Assembly: GCF_014673495.1 (NCBI RefSeq) | Contig: NZ_CP051006.1 | Span: 3,224,001-3,288,000, forward strand | DNA length: 64,000 nt | Source of the DNA: Streptomyces griseofuscus | GTDB taxonomy: Bacteria > Actinomycetota > Actinomycetes > Streptomycetales > Streptomycetaceae | Direction of reading: 5' to 3' | Part shown: piece by piece, positions 43,248 through 51,637 of the stretch | How the letters are laid out: each line of letters begins with the position of its first letter | Position numbering within the stretch: position 1 is the first letter of the stretch | The notes under the pieces: generated by a model | Database searches by the model: none | Told to the model about the DNA's origin: nothing | What the model saw: the letters and a program-made list of their open reading frames with translations, nothing else | Made by a program: the position numbers and the translations under genes

Positions 43248-44108
43248 ATGCTCAGGCTGGGCAGGCGGGAATTCGGACCGCACGATCGAGTGATCATGGC
43301 GATCGTGAACCGGACCCCCGACTCCTTCTACGACAGCGGGGCGACGTTCCGCGACGAGCCGGCCCTGGCGCGGGTCGAACAGGCGGTGGCCGAGGGCGCC
43401 GCGATCATCGACATCGGCGGGGTGAAGGCGGGCCCCGGCGAGGAGGTCTCCGCAGAGGAGGAGGCGCGGCGCACGGTCGGATTCGTGGCCGAGGTGCGGC
43501 GCCGGTTCCCGGACGTGGTGATCAGCGTGGACACCTGGCGGGCCGAGGTCGGCGAGGCGGTGTGCGCGGCGGGCGCCGATCTGCTGAACGACGCGTGGGG
43601 CGGCGCGGACCCGGGCCTCGCGGAGGTCGCGGCGCGCCACCGGGTGGGGCTGGTGTGCACCCACGCGGGCGGCGCCAAGCCGCGCACCCGCCCGCACCGG
43701 GTGACGTACGACGACGTCATGGCGGACGTCCTGGAGGTGACCGTGGGCCTCGCGGAGCGCGCGGTGGCGCTCGGGGTGCCCCGGGAGTCGGTGCTGATCG
43801 ATCCCGGGCACGACTTCGGCAAGAACACCCGGCACAGCCTGGAGGCGACGCGGCGCCTGGACGAGATGGTCGCGGCGGGCTGGCCGGTGCTGGTGTCGCT
43901 GTCCAACAAGGACTTCGTCGGGGAGACGCTGGACCGGCCGGTCAAGGAGCGGCTGATCGGCACACTGGCGACGACGGCGGTGTCCTCCTGGCTCGGGGCG
44001 ATGGTCTACCGGGTCCATGAGGTCGCCGAGACCCGCCAGGTGCTCGACATGGTCTCCGCCATCGCGGGCCACCGCCCCCCTGCGGTGGCCCGGCGCGGTC
44101 TGGCCTGA
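43248..44108 (+). CDS. folP2: dihydropteroate synthase homologue, FolP2-like
   Basis: A 286-residue TIM-barrel protein related to DHPS. The first pterin motif reads MAIVNRTPDSFYD rather than xxxNVTPDSFSD, and the GGESTRPG loop is replaced by GGVKAGPGEE, removing residues used for pABA and sulfonamide binding. That matches mycobacterial FolP2 (Rv1207), which lacks DHPS activity. Its true substrate is unknown. ATG at 43248 has GGAAGAGG upstream. The gpgS-like gene that follows folP2 in mycobacteria is not here. Confidence 0.88.
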   Translation: MLRLGRREFGPHDRVIMAIVNRTPDSFYDSGATFRDEPALARVEQAVAEGAAIIDIGGVKAGPGEEVSAEEEARRTVGFVAEVRRRFPDVVISVDTWRAEVGEAVCAAGADLLNDAWGGADPGLAEVAARHRVGLVCTHAGGAKPRTRPHRVTYDDVMADVLEVTVGLAERAVALGVPRESVLIDPGHDFGKNTRHSLEATRRLDEMVAAGWPVLVSLSNKDFVGETLDRPVKERLIGTLATTAVSSWLGAMVYRVHEVAETRQVLDMVSAIAGHRPPAVARRGLA

Positions 44109-44124
44109 GGGAACCGGTTACCCC

Positions 44125-44176
44125 CTAGGGCCTCTCGTTTGGGTCATGCCGGGCTGATCCAAACGAAAGACCCTAG
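44125..44176. terminator. bidirectional terminator overlapping the LOG stop codon
   Basis: Arms 44125-44142 and 44159-44176 pair over 18 bp with two mismatches (CTAGGGCCTCTCGTTTGG against CCAAACGAAAGACCCTAG), 16-nt loop. The minus-strand stop codon lies in the right arm. Confidence 0.8.
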
Positions 44177-44931
44177 CGGGCGGCCTCCTTGGAGACCAGG
44201 GCCACCGCCTCGTCCACGTCGTCCGTGACGTGGAAGAGCAGGAGGTCCTTCTCCGTGGCCTTGCCGGTGGCCACCAGGGTGTTCTTGAGCCAGTCGACCA
44301 GGCCGCCCCAGTACTCGCTGCCGAAGAGGACGATCGGGAAGCGGGTGACCTTCTGGGTCTGCACCAGGGTCAGCGCCTCGAAGAGCTCGTCCAGGGTGCC
44401 GAGGCCGCCGGGCAGCACCACGAACCCTTGGGCATACTTCACAAACATCATTTTCCGGACAAAGAAGTACCGGAAGTTCAGCCCGATGTCGACGTAGGGG
44501 TTCAGCCCCTGCTCGAAGGGCAGCTCGATGCCGAGCCCGACCGAGACGCCGCCCGCCTCGCACGCGCCCTTGTTGGCGGCCTCCATCGCGCCGGGACCGC
44601 CGCCGGTGATCACCGCCCAGCCGGCCCCCGCGAGACCGCGCCCGAGCCGTACCCCGGCGTCGTACTCCGGCGAGTCCACAGGGGTGCGGGCCGAGCCGAA
44701 CACGCTGATCGCGGGCGGGAGTTCGGCGAGTGTGCCGAAGCCCTCGATGAACTCCGACTGGATGCGCAGCACCCGCCAGGGATCGGTGTGCACCCAGTCG
44801 GAGGGGCCGCCCGCGTCCAGCAGCCGCTGGTCGGTGGTGCTCGGCGTCACCTGGTCCCGCCGCCGCAGGACCGGACCGAGCCGCTGCTCGTCCGGCGGCT
44901 GCTTCTTACCCTCGGGGTTCCCGGTAGGCAT
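44173..44931 (-). CDS. LOG/TIGR00730 family Rossmann-fold protein
   Basis: A 252-residue protein with the lysine-decarboxylase-like (LOG) signatures GGGPGAMEAANKGA and PGGLGTLDELFE. Enzymes of this type hydrolyse cytokinin riboside 5'-monophosphates or AMP to free base and ribose phosphate; they are not lysine decarboxylases. ATG at 44931 has GGAGGGAG upstream. Position equals Rv1205. Confidence 0.92.
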   Translation of the reverse strand: MPTGNPEGKKQPPDEQRLGPVLRRRDQVTPSTTDQRLLDAGGPSDWVHTDPWRVLRIQSEFIEGFGTLAELPPAISVFGSARTPVDSPEYDAGVRLGRGLAGAGWAVITGGGPGAMEAANKGACEAGGVSVGLGIELPFEQGLNPYVDIGLNFRYFFVRKMMFVKYAQGFVVLPGGLGTLDELFEALTLVQTQKVTRFPIVLFGSEYWGGLVDWLKNTLVATGKATEKDLLLFHVTDDVDEAVALVSKEAAR

Positions 44932-45037
44932 ATGCGCTCCCTCCGCTTGCCGGTGGTTCGCCATCAGCCTAGATCTACACGGGTTAAGCAGGGGGGACAT
45001 ATGCGTGTCCGCCAGGCGTGCGCCACCCGCGACCGGG

Positions 45038-46117
45038 TCACGCGGTGAGCCAGTTCACCAGCCGCTCCTCGGCCTTGAGGATCTTGGCCGTCTCCACCCG
45101 TTCGTCGCGCTTGTGCGCCAGGTGCGGGTTGCCGGGGCCGTAGTTGACCGCGGGGATGCCGAGCGCGGCGAAGCGGGAGACGTCCGTCCAGCCGTACTTG
45201 GGGCGCGGGATGCCGCCGACCGCCTCGATGAAGGCCGCCGCGGCCGGGTGGGAGAGGCCGGGCAGCGCGCCGCCGCTGTGGTCGTCGACCACGAACTCGG
45301 CCACCCCGCAGTCCGCGAACACCTCGCGGACGTGCGCGATCGCCTCCTCCTCGGTGCGGTCGGGGGCGTAGCGGAAGTTGACGGTGACCACGCACTCGTC
45401 GGGGATGACATTGCCCGCGACCCCGCCGCCGATGCGCACGGCGTTCAGGCCCTCGCGGTACTCCAGGCCGTCGATCACCGGGTAGCGGGGCTCGTAGGCC
45501 GCCAGGCGGGCCAGGATCGGCGCGGCCGCGTGGATGGCGTTGGCGCCCATCCAGGAGCGCGCGGAGTGCGCCCGCTCGCCCTCGGTGCGCAGCAGCATCC
45601 GCAGGGTGCCCTGGCAGCCGCCCTCGACCTCGCCGTCGGAGGGCTCCAGGAGCACCGCGAAGTCGCCCGCCAGCCACTCCGGACGGGCCTCGGCGACATG
45701 GCGCAGGCCGTTGAGGTGGGCCGCGACCTCCTCGTTGTCGTAGAACACGAAGGTCAGATCGCGGTTGGGGGCCGGGACGGTGGCCGCGATGCGCAGCTGG
45801 ACCGCCACGCCCGACTTCATGTCGCAGGTGCCGCAGCCCCACAGCACGCCGTCCTCGTCCAGTCGCGAGGGCACGTTGTCCGCGATCGGCACGGTGTCGA
45901 TGTGCCCGGCCAGGACGACCCGCTCGGCGCGGCCCAGGTTCGTACGGGCGATCACGTTGTTGCCGTAGCGGTCCACCGTCAGGTGCGGCAGGGCGCGCAG
46001 CGCGGTCTCGATGGCGTCCGCGAGCGGCTTCTCGGTGCCGCTCTCGGAGGCGAAGTCCACGAGCCGCGCGGTCAGCGTGGCGGCGTCCAGCGTGAGGTCA
46101 AGCGAGGTGTCGGCCAT
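45038..46117 (-). CDS. dapE: succinyl-diaminopimelate desuccinylase
   Basis: A 359-residue M20 zinc peptidase-fold enzyme. Metal ligands are in AGHIDTVPIADN, GCGTCDMKSG and YDNEEVAAHLNG, with a lid domain between. DapE releases succinate from N-succinyl-LL-DAP in the lysine and peptidoglycan precursor route. DapC at 47998-49089 performs the preceding step. Confidence 0.95.
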   Translation of the reverse strand: MADTSLDLTLDAATLTARLVDFASESGTEKPLADAIETALRALPHLTVDRYGNNVIARTNLGRAERVVLAGHIDTVPIADNVPSRLDEDGVLWGCGTCDMKSGVAVQLRIAATVPAPNRDLTFVFYDNEEVAAHLNGLRHVAEARPEWLAGDFAVLLEPSDGEVEGGCQGTLRMLLRTEGERAHSARSWMGANAIHAAAPILARLAAYEPRYPVIDGLEYREGLNAVRIGGGVAGNVIPDECVVTVNFRYAPDRTEEEAIAHVREVFADCGVAEFVVDDHSGGALPGLSHPAAAAFIEAVGGIPRPKYGWTDVSRFAALGIPAVNYGPGNPHLAHKRDERVETAKILKAEERLVNWLTA

Positions 46118-46214
46118 GGCTTTGACCCTAGCGCGCCACCCCGGGACACCCCGTTCGCGCGCGCGGTGACGGACCGCTGCCGAGCGGTGGCGGTCGCTCC
46201 GCTACCTTGTACGC

Positions 46215-47207
46215 GTGTCACAGCCGTCCCCCACCCGTCGCAAGCGCCGCGGCCGCCTTCTCCGGTTCTCCGCGGCCCTGTTGGTCCTGTGCGGTGTCGC
46301 CGCCTACCTCGTGGTGCAGTACGTCACCGGAGGCGGTGGTTCACACGGCTGCAAGGTGGTCTCGGCCACCGGCGCCGGGACGTCGTACGAGTTCACGCCC
46401 GAGCAGGCGGCGAACGCGGCGACGATCGCCGCGGTCGGCACCGGCCGGAACATGCCCGAGCGGGCCGTGACGATCGCGCTCGCCACCGCGCTCCAGGAGT
46501 CGGGGCTGCGCAACATCGAGCACGGCGACCGGGATTCGCTCGGCCTGTTCCAGCAGCGGCCCTCGCAGGGCTGGGGCAGTGCGCAGCAGATCATGGACCC
46601 CACGTACGCGGCCGGGATCTTCTACGCCCATCTGGCGAAGGTGCCCGACTACTCGGATCTGCCGCTCACCGTGGCCGCGCAGAAGGTGCAGCGCAGCGGC
46701 TACCCGGAGGCGTACGCCAAGCACGAGCCGGACGCCGAGCTGCTGTCGGCCGCGCTGACCGGGCAGGCGGCGGCCACGCTGACCTGTGACGGGCGCTTCG
46801 ACCCGGCGGCCCAGGCGATCGGCCCGGACGCGGTACGGGCCGCGCTGGTACGGGACTTCGGACGGGACGCGCTCCAGGAGACCGGTGCGGAGGTGGGCGG
46901 GGCCCCGGTGCCCTCGCCGTCCCCCTCGCCGAGCGTGACGGCGACGGCGAGCGGGCGGACGGTGACCGTGCCGGTGCCGCTCGGCACGCGGACGGACGCG
47001 AGCGGGCGCGACGAGCGGGAGCGGGGGTGGCAGCTCGCGCACTGGGCGGTCGCCAACTCCTCGGCGCTGCACATCCAGCGGGTGACGTACGCGGGGCGGG
47101 TGTGGACCGCCGGGAGCGACGGCGGCGCGTGGCAGCAGGTGCGCTCGCAGGGCGCCGCGGGGGCGGAGAAGTCCGTGGGCGTTGTCCGGATCGTGACCGG
47201 ACAGTAG
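46215..47207 (+). CDS. membrane-anchored protein with lysozyme-like domain
   Basis: A 330-residue protein: basic N-terminus, one helix (LLRFSAALLVLCGVAAYLVV), then an external domain in which ALATALQESGLRNIEHGDRD and SLGLFQQRPSQGWGSAQQIM resemble a transglycosylase-like fold with a catalytic glutamate in QESG. A Pro/Ser linker leads to a second small domain. Probably acts on peptidoglycan. The GTG lacks a Shine-Dalgarno sequence; TACCTT (46203-46208) is 6 nt upstream, suggesting a leaderless mRNA. Confidence 0.82.
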   Translation: MSQPSPTRRKRRGRLLRFSAALLVLCGVAAYLVVQYVTGGGGSHGCKVVSATGAGTSYEFTPEQAANAATIAAVGTGRNMPERAVTIALATALQESGLRNIEHGDRDSLGLFQQRPSQGWGSAQQIMDPTYAAGIFYAHLAKVPDYSDLPLTVAAQKVQRSGYPEAYAKHEPDAELLSAALTGQAAATLTCDGRFDPAAQAIGPDAVRAALVRDFGRDALQETGAEVGGAPVPSPSPSPSVTATASGRTVTVPVPLGTRTDASGRDERERGWQLAHWAVANSSALHIQRVTYAGRVWTAGSDGGAWQQVRSQGAAGAEKSVGVVRIVTGQ

Positions 47208-47258
47208 TACGGGTCATCGCGCCGAGGGGTGGCGTCGGCGTTTCACACGCGGCCAAAC

Positions 47259-47350
47259 GGGCGAGTCGAGAAACTCGCCCGGGAGCCCTTGCGGCTCAAG
47301 GGGCGGAAGGATTCTGCTGGGCGTTCTCGCGGACGCCCTTTGCCCGTTTT
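47259..47350 (+). terminator. tandem terminators after the lysozyme-like gene
   Basis: Hairpin GGGCGAGT/ACTCGCCC (47259-47280) is followed by hairpin GGGCGT/ACGCCC (47319-47338), the latter trailed by TTTGCCCGTTTTTATCC, a rare T-run in this genome. Confidence 0.7.
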
Positions 47351-47497
47351 TATCCACACCTGATAATGCGATGCGTTATCGGTTCTTTACCTGGGGCGTC
47401 CGCAACCTTCGGGGGCTTCGAGCGGTAGTCATGGCGTCCGGGCCCGGTGCCGGGTCCGGACGACAGAGATCGTTCTTCTCCCGTCGAATGGAGCATC

Positions 47498-47914
47498 ATG
47501 TCCCTCCCCCTGACCCGCCGGATCGCCCGTGCCGCGCTGCTTGTCGCAGCGGGAGCGGCCGCCGGGGTCGGTGCGGCCGGCTCCGCCGGTGCGGCCACGA
47601 ACCTGCCGGCCACCGCGAACCTGAGCGGTCTGACCGCGCTGGACGCGGCGCACGTCGGCGACACCGCCGACGGTGCCGCGGAGCACGTCACCTCGCTGGC
47701 GGGCGACGCGGGCGGCAACGCCGTGAAGACGGCCGTGCCGGCCGCGGGCAAGACGGCCGGCGGTGCCGTGAAGAAGACCGCCCCGGCGGCCCAGCAGGCC
47801 GCGGGCGGCGTCGCCGGCGCCGCGGGCAACGCCCTGGGCGACGCGGCCGCCGGCGCCACGAAGGGCGGCCTGCCGACCGCCAACCTGCCGATGCAGGGCC
47901 TGCCCCTCACCTGA
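47498..47914 (+). CDS. secreted Ala/Gly-rich protein
   Basis: A 138-residue protein: signal peptide (RRIARAALLVAAGAAAGVGA, cleavage near AGAA-TN) and a low-complexity Ala/Gly/Thr mature region (DTADGAAEHVTSLAGDAGGN ... AAGATKGGLPTANLP) with no cysteine. Possibly a streptomycete surface protein. ATG at 47498 has GAATGGAG upstream. A near-palindrome GATAATGC-GAT-GCGTTATC at 47362-47380 lies in its upstream region. Confidence 0.75.
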   Translation: MSLPLTRRIARAALLVAAGAAAGVGAAGSAGAATNLPATANLSGLTALDAAHVGDTADGAAEHVTSLAGDAGGNAVKTAVPAAGKTAGGAVKKTAPAAQQAAGGVAGAAGNALGDAAAGATKGGLPTANLPMQGLPLT

Positions 47915-47930
47915 GCCGGGACCGACCGGT

Positions 47931-47967
47931 GAACGGGGTCCAGGGGACATTCCCCTGGACCCCGTTC
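47931..47967. terminator. bidirectional terminator
   Basis: A perfect 16-bp stem GAACGGGGTCCAGGGG / CCCCTGGACCCCGTTC, loop ACATT, between the convergent secreted-protein and dapC genes. Confidence 0.9.
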
Positions 47968-47997
47968 GGCGTTCTCGGGGGCGGCGCGGGGCGGAAC

Positions 47998-49089
47998 CTA
48001 CAGCCGCGCGACCGCCGCCGCGATCCGTTCGTCCGTCGCGGTCAGGGCCACGCGGACGAAGGTGTCGCCCGCCGGGCCGTAGAAGTCGCCGGGGGCGACC
48101 AGGACGCCCAGGTCGGCCAGGTGGGCGACGGTGGTCCAGCAGGGCTCGTCGCGGGTGGCCCACAGGTAGAGGCTGGCCTCGCTGTGCTCGATGCGGAAGC
48201 CGTGGGACAACAGGGCCGAGCGCAGCGCCTCGCGGCGGGCGGCGTAGCGGGCCCGCTGCTCATGGACATGGGCGTCGTCGCCCAGCGCGGCCACCACGGC
48301 GGCCTGGGTCGGCGCGGAGGTCATCATGCCGCCGTGCTTGCGGATCTCCAGGAGCGGGCCCAGGACGGCCGGGTCGCCCGCGATGAAGGCGGCGCGGTAG
48401 CCGGCCAGGTTGGAGCGCTTGGAGAGCGAGTGGACGGCCACGATGCCGTCGTAGGAGCCGCCGTTGACGTCCGGGTGCAGCACCGAGACCGGGTCGGCCT
48501 CCCAGCCCAGCTCCAGGTAGCACTCGTCGGAGACGACCAGGACGCCGTGGGCGCGGGCCCAGGCGACGATCTCCGTCAGCTCGTCCTTGCCCAGCACCTG
48601 GCCCGTCGGGTTGGACGGGGAGTTCAGCCAGAGCAGCTTCAGACCGGCCGGGTCGAGGTCGCGCGGGTCGTCGTACGTCTCGTACCCGGCGCGGGCGAGC
48701 CGCGCGCCGACCTCGTACGTCGGGTAGGCGAGGCGCGGGTAGGCCACCCGGTCGCCGGGGCCGAGGCCCAGCTGGGTCGGCAGCCAGGCCACCAGCTCCT
48801 TGGAGCCGACGACCGGCAGCACATGCCGGTGGGTGACCTCGCGGGCGCCCAGCCGACGCTCCAGCCAGCCGCAGATCGCGTCCCGCAGCGCGGGCGTGCC
48901 CCAGACGGTCGGATAGCCCGGTGAGTCGGCTGCGTCGATCAGGGCCTTCTGGACCAGCTCGGGGACCGGGTCGACCGGGGTGCCGACGGAGAGGTCGACG
49001 ATGCCGTCCGGATGGGCCGCGGCCGTCTTCTTGTACGGCTCCAGCTTGTCCCAGGGAAAAGTGGGAAGCCGGTCGGAGACTGCGGACAC
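47998..49089 (-). CDS. dapC: succinyldiaminopimelate transaminase
   Basis: A 363-residue fold-type I PLP aminotransferase. NSPSNPTGQVL and VVSDECYLELGW frame the cofactor site and SLSKRSNLAGYR holds the Schiff-base lysine. It converts succinyl-amino-oxopimelate to N-succinyl-LL-DAP with glutamate; family members also act as glutamate-prephenate aminotransferases. It follows the ferredoxin gene with a strong hairpin in the gap. Confidence 0.94.
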   Translation of the reverse strand: MSAVSDRLPTFPWDKLEPYKKTAAAHPDGIVDLSVGTPVDPVPELVQKALIDAADSPGYPTVWGTPALRDAICGWLERRLGAREVTHRHVLPVVGSKELVAWLPTQLGLGPGDRVAYPRLAYPTYEVGARLARAGYETYDDPRDLDPAGLKLLWLNSPSNPTGQVLGKDELTEIVAWARAHGVLVVSDECYLELGWEADPVSVLHPDVNGGSYDGIVAVHSLSKRSNLAGYRAAFIAGDPAVLGPLLEIRKHGGMMTSAPTQAAVVAALGDDAHVHEQRARYAARREALRSALLSHGFRIEHSEASLYLWATRDEPCWTTVAHLADLGVLVAPGDFYGPAGDTFVRVALTATDERIAAAVARL

Positions 49090-49122
49090 GATCAGTGGCT
49101 CACTTTCGTCTGGTGCGGCAAA

Positions 49123-49179
49123 CGCCTCGGTCCCGTGCGGCGGTGATCAGGGCGATCGGGGCCGTACGGGACCGAGGCG
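49123..49179 (-). terminator. large hairpin between ferredoxin and dapC
   Basis: Arms CGCCTCGGTCCCGTGCGG (49123-49140) and CCGTACGGGACCGAGGCG (49162-49179) pair over 18 bp with one mismatch and a 21-nt loop. It may terminate most fdxA transcripts or stabilise a processed fdxA mRNA relative to dapC. Confidence 0.7.
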
Positions 49180-49211
49180 GCGCGTTCGCGGGCCGCTTGG
49201 GCGCTAAACGG

Positions 49212-49532
49212 TCACTCGCCCTGCGGCGGCAGCGCGGCGACGAAGGGGTGGTCGCGCTCGATCAGCCCCAGCTTGCTGGCGCCGCCGGGCGAGCCCAGCT
49301 CGTCGAAGAACTCGACGTTCGCCTTGTAGTAGTCCTTCCACTCCTCGGGAGTGTCGTCCTCGTAGAAGATCGCCTCGACCGGGCAGACCGGCTCACAGGC
49401 ACCACAGTCGACGCATTCGTCCGGGTGGATGTACAAGGACCGCTGGCCCTCGTAGATGCAGTCGACCGGGCACTCCTCGATGCACGCCTTGTCCTTGACG
49501 TCGACACAAGGCTGCGCGATGACGTAGGTCAC
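49212..49532 (-). CDS. fdxA: 7Fe ferredoxin
   Basis: A 106-residue ferredoxin. The [4Fe-4S] motif CVDCGACEPVCP and the spaced cysteines of PCVDVKDKACIEECPVDC indicate one [3Fe-4S] and one [4Fe-4S] cluster. It carries low-potential electrons in the cytosol, for example to P450s. GTG at 49532 has GGAGGAACG upstream. Located before dapC as in mycobacteria (fdxC-dapC). Confidence 0.94.
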   Translation of the reverse strand: MTYVIAQPCVDVKDKACIEECPVDCIYEGQRSLYIHPDECVDCGACEPVCPVEAIFYEDDTPEEWKDYYKANVEFFDELGSPGGASKLGLIERDHPFVAALPPQGE

Positions 49533-49672
49533 GCTGTCGTTCCTCCTCGATAGGGCGCTGGCGGGCCTCCTCAGGCTCCGCCGCCTGGCGCGCGGGAGCG
49601 CGGCGTCGTCGATGCCCGCCCCTAGTATCTCCGTTCCGGAGCATGATCCGAACAGGAGGGGTGAACTGACCG

Positions 49673-50692
49673 GTGGAAATCTCGGCACAAGGGCGCCTGG
49701 AAGTCCGAATCACCCCCGCCGACGTGGGGAAACGCGTCTCCGTGCGGCGGTTGAGCGAACCCGGTGCGGCGCGGGAGAAGTTCACCGACACGGTGGGCGT
49801 TCTCACATCTTGGGATCATGGCGTGCTCATGATCACACAGCGGGACGGGGCGAGTGTCCGGTTTCCGGAAAGCTCGCTCGTCGCGGGAAAGATCGTACCG
49901 GCCGCCCCGGCGCGCCGCAGGGGTCCGGCGGCGGGCTACGAGGAGCTGGCGCGGGTCACCTCGCGCGGCTGGCGCCCGGTGGAGAGCGAGCGGCTCGGCG
50001 AGTGGGAGCTGAGGGCGGCTGGGGGATACACACGGCGCGCCAACAGCGTGCTGCCGCTGGGTGATCCCGGGTGTCCGCTCGACGCGGCGCTGGCGGCCGT
50101 ACGACGCTGGTACGGCGAGCGCGGGCTGCCCGCCTATGTGCAGACCGCGACGGGCGCCGAGGGCACGCAGGAGCTGCTCGGCGCGGAGCTGGAGCGGCGC
50201 GGCTGGGTGCGGGAGGTGAGCGCCGAGGTGTGGATCGGTGCGCTGGCCCCGCTCGCGGACCGGCCCGCGGGCGCGGACGTGGTCCTCGCCCGGGAGGCGG
50301 ACGAGGCGTGGCTCGCGCGATACCAGCGCAAGGGGGTGAGCGAGGTGGCCCTGCGAGTGCTCTCGGCAGGTCCCTCGGTGTGGTTCGCCACCGTGCCGGG
50401 CGAGCCGGGCGGGGCCCCGGCGGCGATCGGCCGGTGTGTCGTGGACGGGCGCTGGGCCGGTTTCGCCGCCGTCGAGGTGGACCCCGGCAGGCGGCGGCAG
50501 GGCCTGGCCACCGACGTGATGGCCGCGCTGGCCCGCCGGGCGCTGGCCGAGGGCGCCTCGGCCGGCTGGCTCCAGGTGGAGAGCGACAACGCGCCCGCAC
50601 GGGCCCTGTACACGGGCCTGGGCTTCTCCCGGCACCACGCCTACCACCACTTCCGGGAGCCGCGGGAACAGCCCGCACACGGCCCGTCGTAG
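49673..50692 (+). CDS. GNAT acetyltransferase with N-terminal SH3-like domain
   Basis: A 339-residue protein. The first ~85 residues form a small beta domain (DVGKRVSVRRLSEPGAAREK, VLTSWDHGVLMITQRDG) like the Rv0428c-type histone-acetyltransferase N-domain. The C-terminal GNAT fold has the acetyl-CoA loop VEVDPGRRRQGLATDVM and the final ALYTGLGFSRHHAYHH. The target is unknown. The GTG start has AGGAGGGG about 14 nt upstream, longer than ideal. Confidence 0.88.
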   Translation: MEISAQGRLEVRITPADVGKRVSVRRLSEPGAAREKFTDTVGVLTSWDHGVLMITQRDGASVRFPESSLVAGKIVPAAPARRRGPAAGYEELARVTSRGWRPVESERLGEWELRAAGGYTRRANSVLPLGDPGCPLDAALAAVRRWYGERGLPAYVQTATGAEGTQELLGAELERRGWVREVSAEVWIGALAPLADRPAGADVVLAREADEAWLARYQRKGVSEVALRVLSAGPSVWFATVPGEPGGAPAAIGRCVVDGRWAGFAAVEVDPGRRRQGLATDVMAALARRALAEGASAGWLQVESDNAPARALYTGLGFSRHHAYHHFREPREQPAHGPS

Positions 50693-50728
50693 ACATTCCC
50701 CCGGCTCCCGGAAGGGCGAGAATCCACC

Positions 50729-51595
50729 ATGTCCCACCCGTATCTGCCGCCCCCGTACCCGCCCCCGCCCGAGCGGTCCGCCGAGGTGCGGGCGCGGTTC
50801 GCCGAGGAGGCCCGGTCACCGCGGCCGGACCTGGCGGCGCTGTGCCTGCTGATCGGCGCGGAGACGGACGGCTCGCTGGACGAGGCCGGGATCGACTCCG
50901 CGCAGGCGGAGCTGGACCGGCTCGCGGGCGAGCTGCCCTACCGGCCCGGCGGTCCGCGCGCCTGGGCCGAGGCGGTACGGCGGCTGCTCGGCGGCCGCTA
51001 CGAGTTCCACGGCACGCCCGGCGACTACCAGCGCCTGGAGTCCTCGCTGCTGCACGAGGTGCTGCGGCGCCGGCGCGGGCTGCCGATCCTGCTGTCGGTG
51101 GTGTGGCTCGAGGTGGCCCGGCGGGCCGGGGCCCCGGTGTACGGGGTCGCGCTGCCGGGGCACTTCGTGGTCGGGTTCGGGGCGCCCGGGGAGCAGGTGC
51201 TGGCCGACCCGTTCGAGGGCGGGCGGGTGCTCACCGGGCCGGACGCCGAGCTGCTGGTGGCCGGCGCGACCGGGGGCCCGCTCGACCCCGGGATGCTGGA
51301 GCCGGCGCCCCCGCTGGAGGTCGTCCAGCGCATCCTGAACAACATCCGCGCGTGGGCCGCGGCCCGCCCCGAGCGCTCGGACGTGGCGCTGCGCGCGGTG
51401 GAGCTGTCGCTGCTGATCCCGGCCCACCCGGCGCGGCTGCGCTACGAGCGCGGGCAACTGCTGGTGCAGCGCGGCCAGTTCACGGCCGGTGCGGACGAAC
51501 TGGACGCGTACGCCGAGCTGATCGAGGTGGTCGACGAACCGGCCGCCGAACGGGTGCGGCACCAGGCCCGGACCGCCCGGTCCAAGCTCAACTGA
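50729..51595 (+). CDS. SirB1/transglutaminase-like family protein
   Basis: A 288-residue protein of the SirB1 (transglutaminase-like plus TPR) family. After a Pro-rich N-terminus, the core is YQRLESSLLHEVLRRRRGLP, ILLSVVWLEVARRAGAPVYG and VALPGHFVVGFG, where the family's Cys position is replaced (no Cys in the RRGLPILLSVVWLE region), so catalysis is doubtful. C-terminal helices resemble TPRs. Follows the GNAT gene by 36 nt. Confidence 0.85.
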   Translation: MSHPYLPPPYPPPPERSAEVRARFAEEARSPRPDLAALCLLIGAETDGSLDEAGIDSAQAELDRLAGELPYRPGGPRAWAEAVRRLLGGRYEFHGTPGDYQRLESSLLHEVLRRRRGLPILLSVVWLEVARRAGAPVYGVALPGHFVVGFGAPGEQVLADPFEGGRVLTGPDAELLVAGATGGPLDPGMLEPAPPLEVVQRILNNIRAWAAARPERSDVALRAVELSLLIPAHPARLRYERGQLLVQRGQFTAGADELDAYAELIEVVDEPAAERVRHQARTARSKLN

Positions 51596-51637
51596 ACTGC
51601 CGTACCGGCGGCTTCCGGCCCCTCGTACCGGCTGCTT

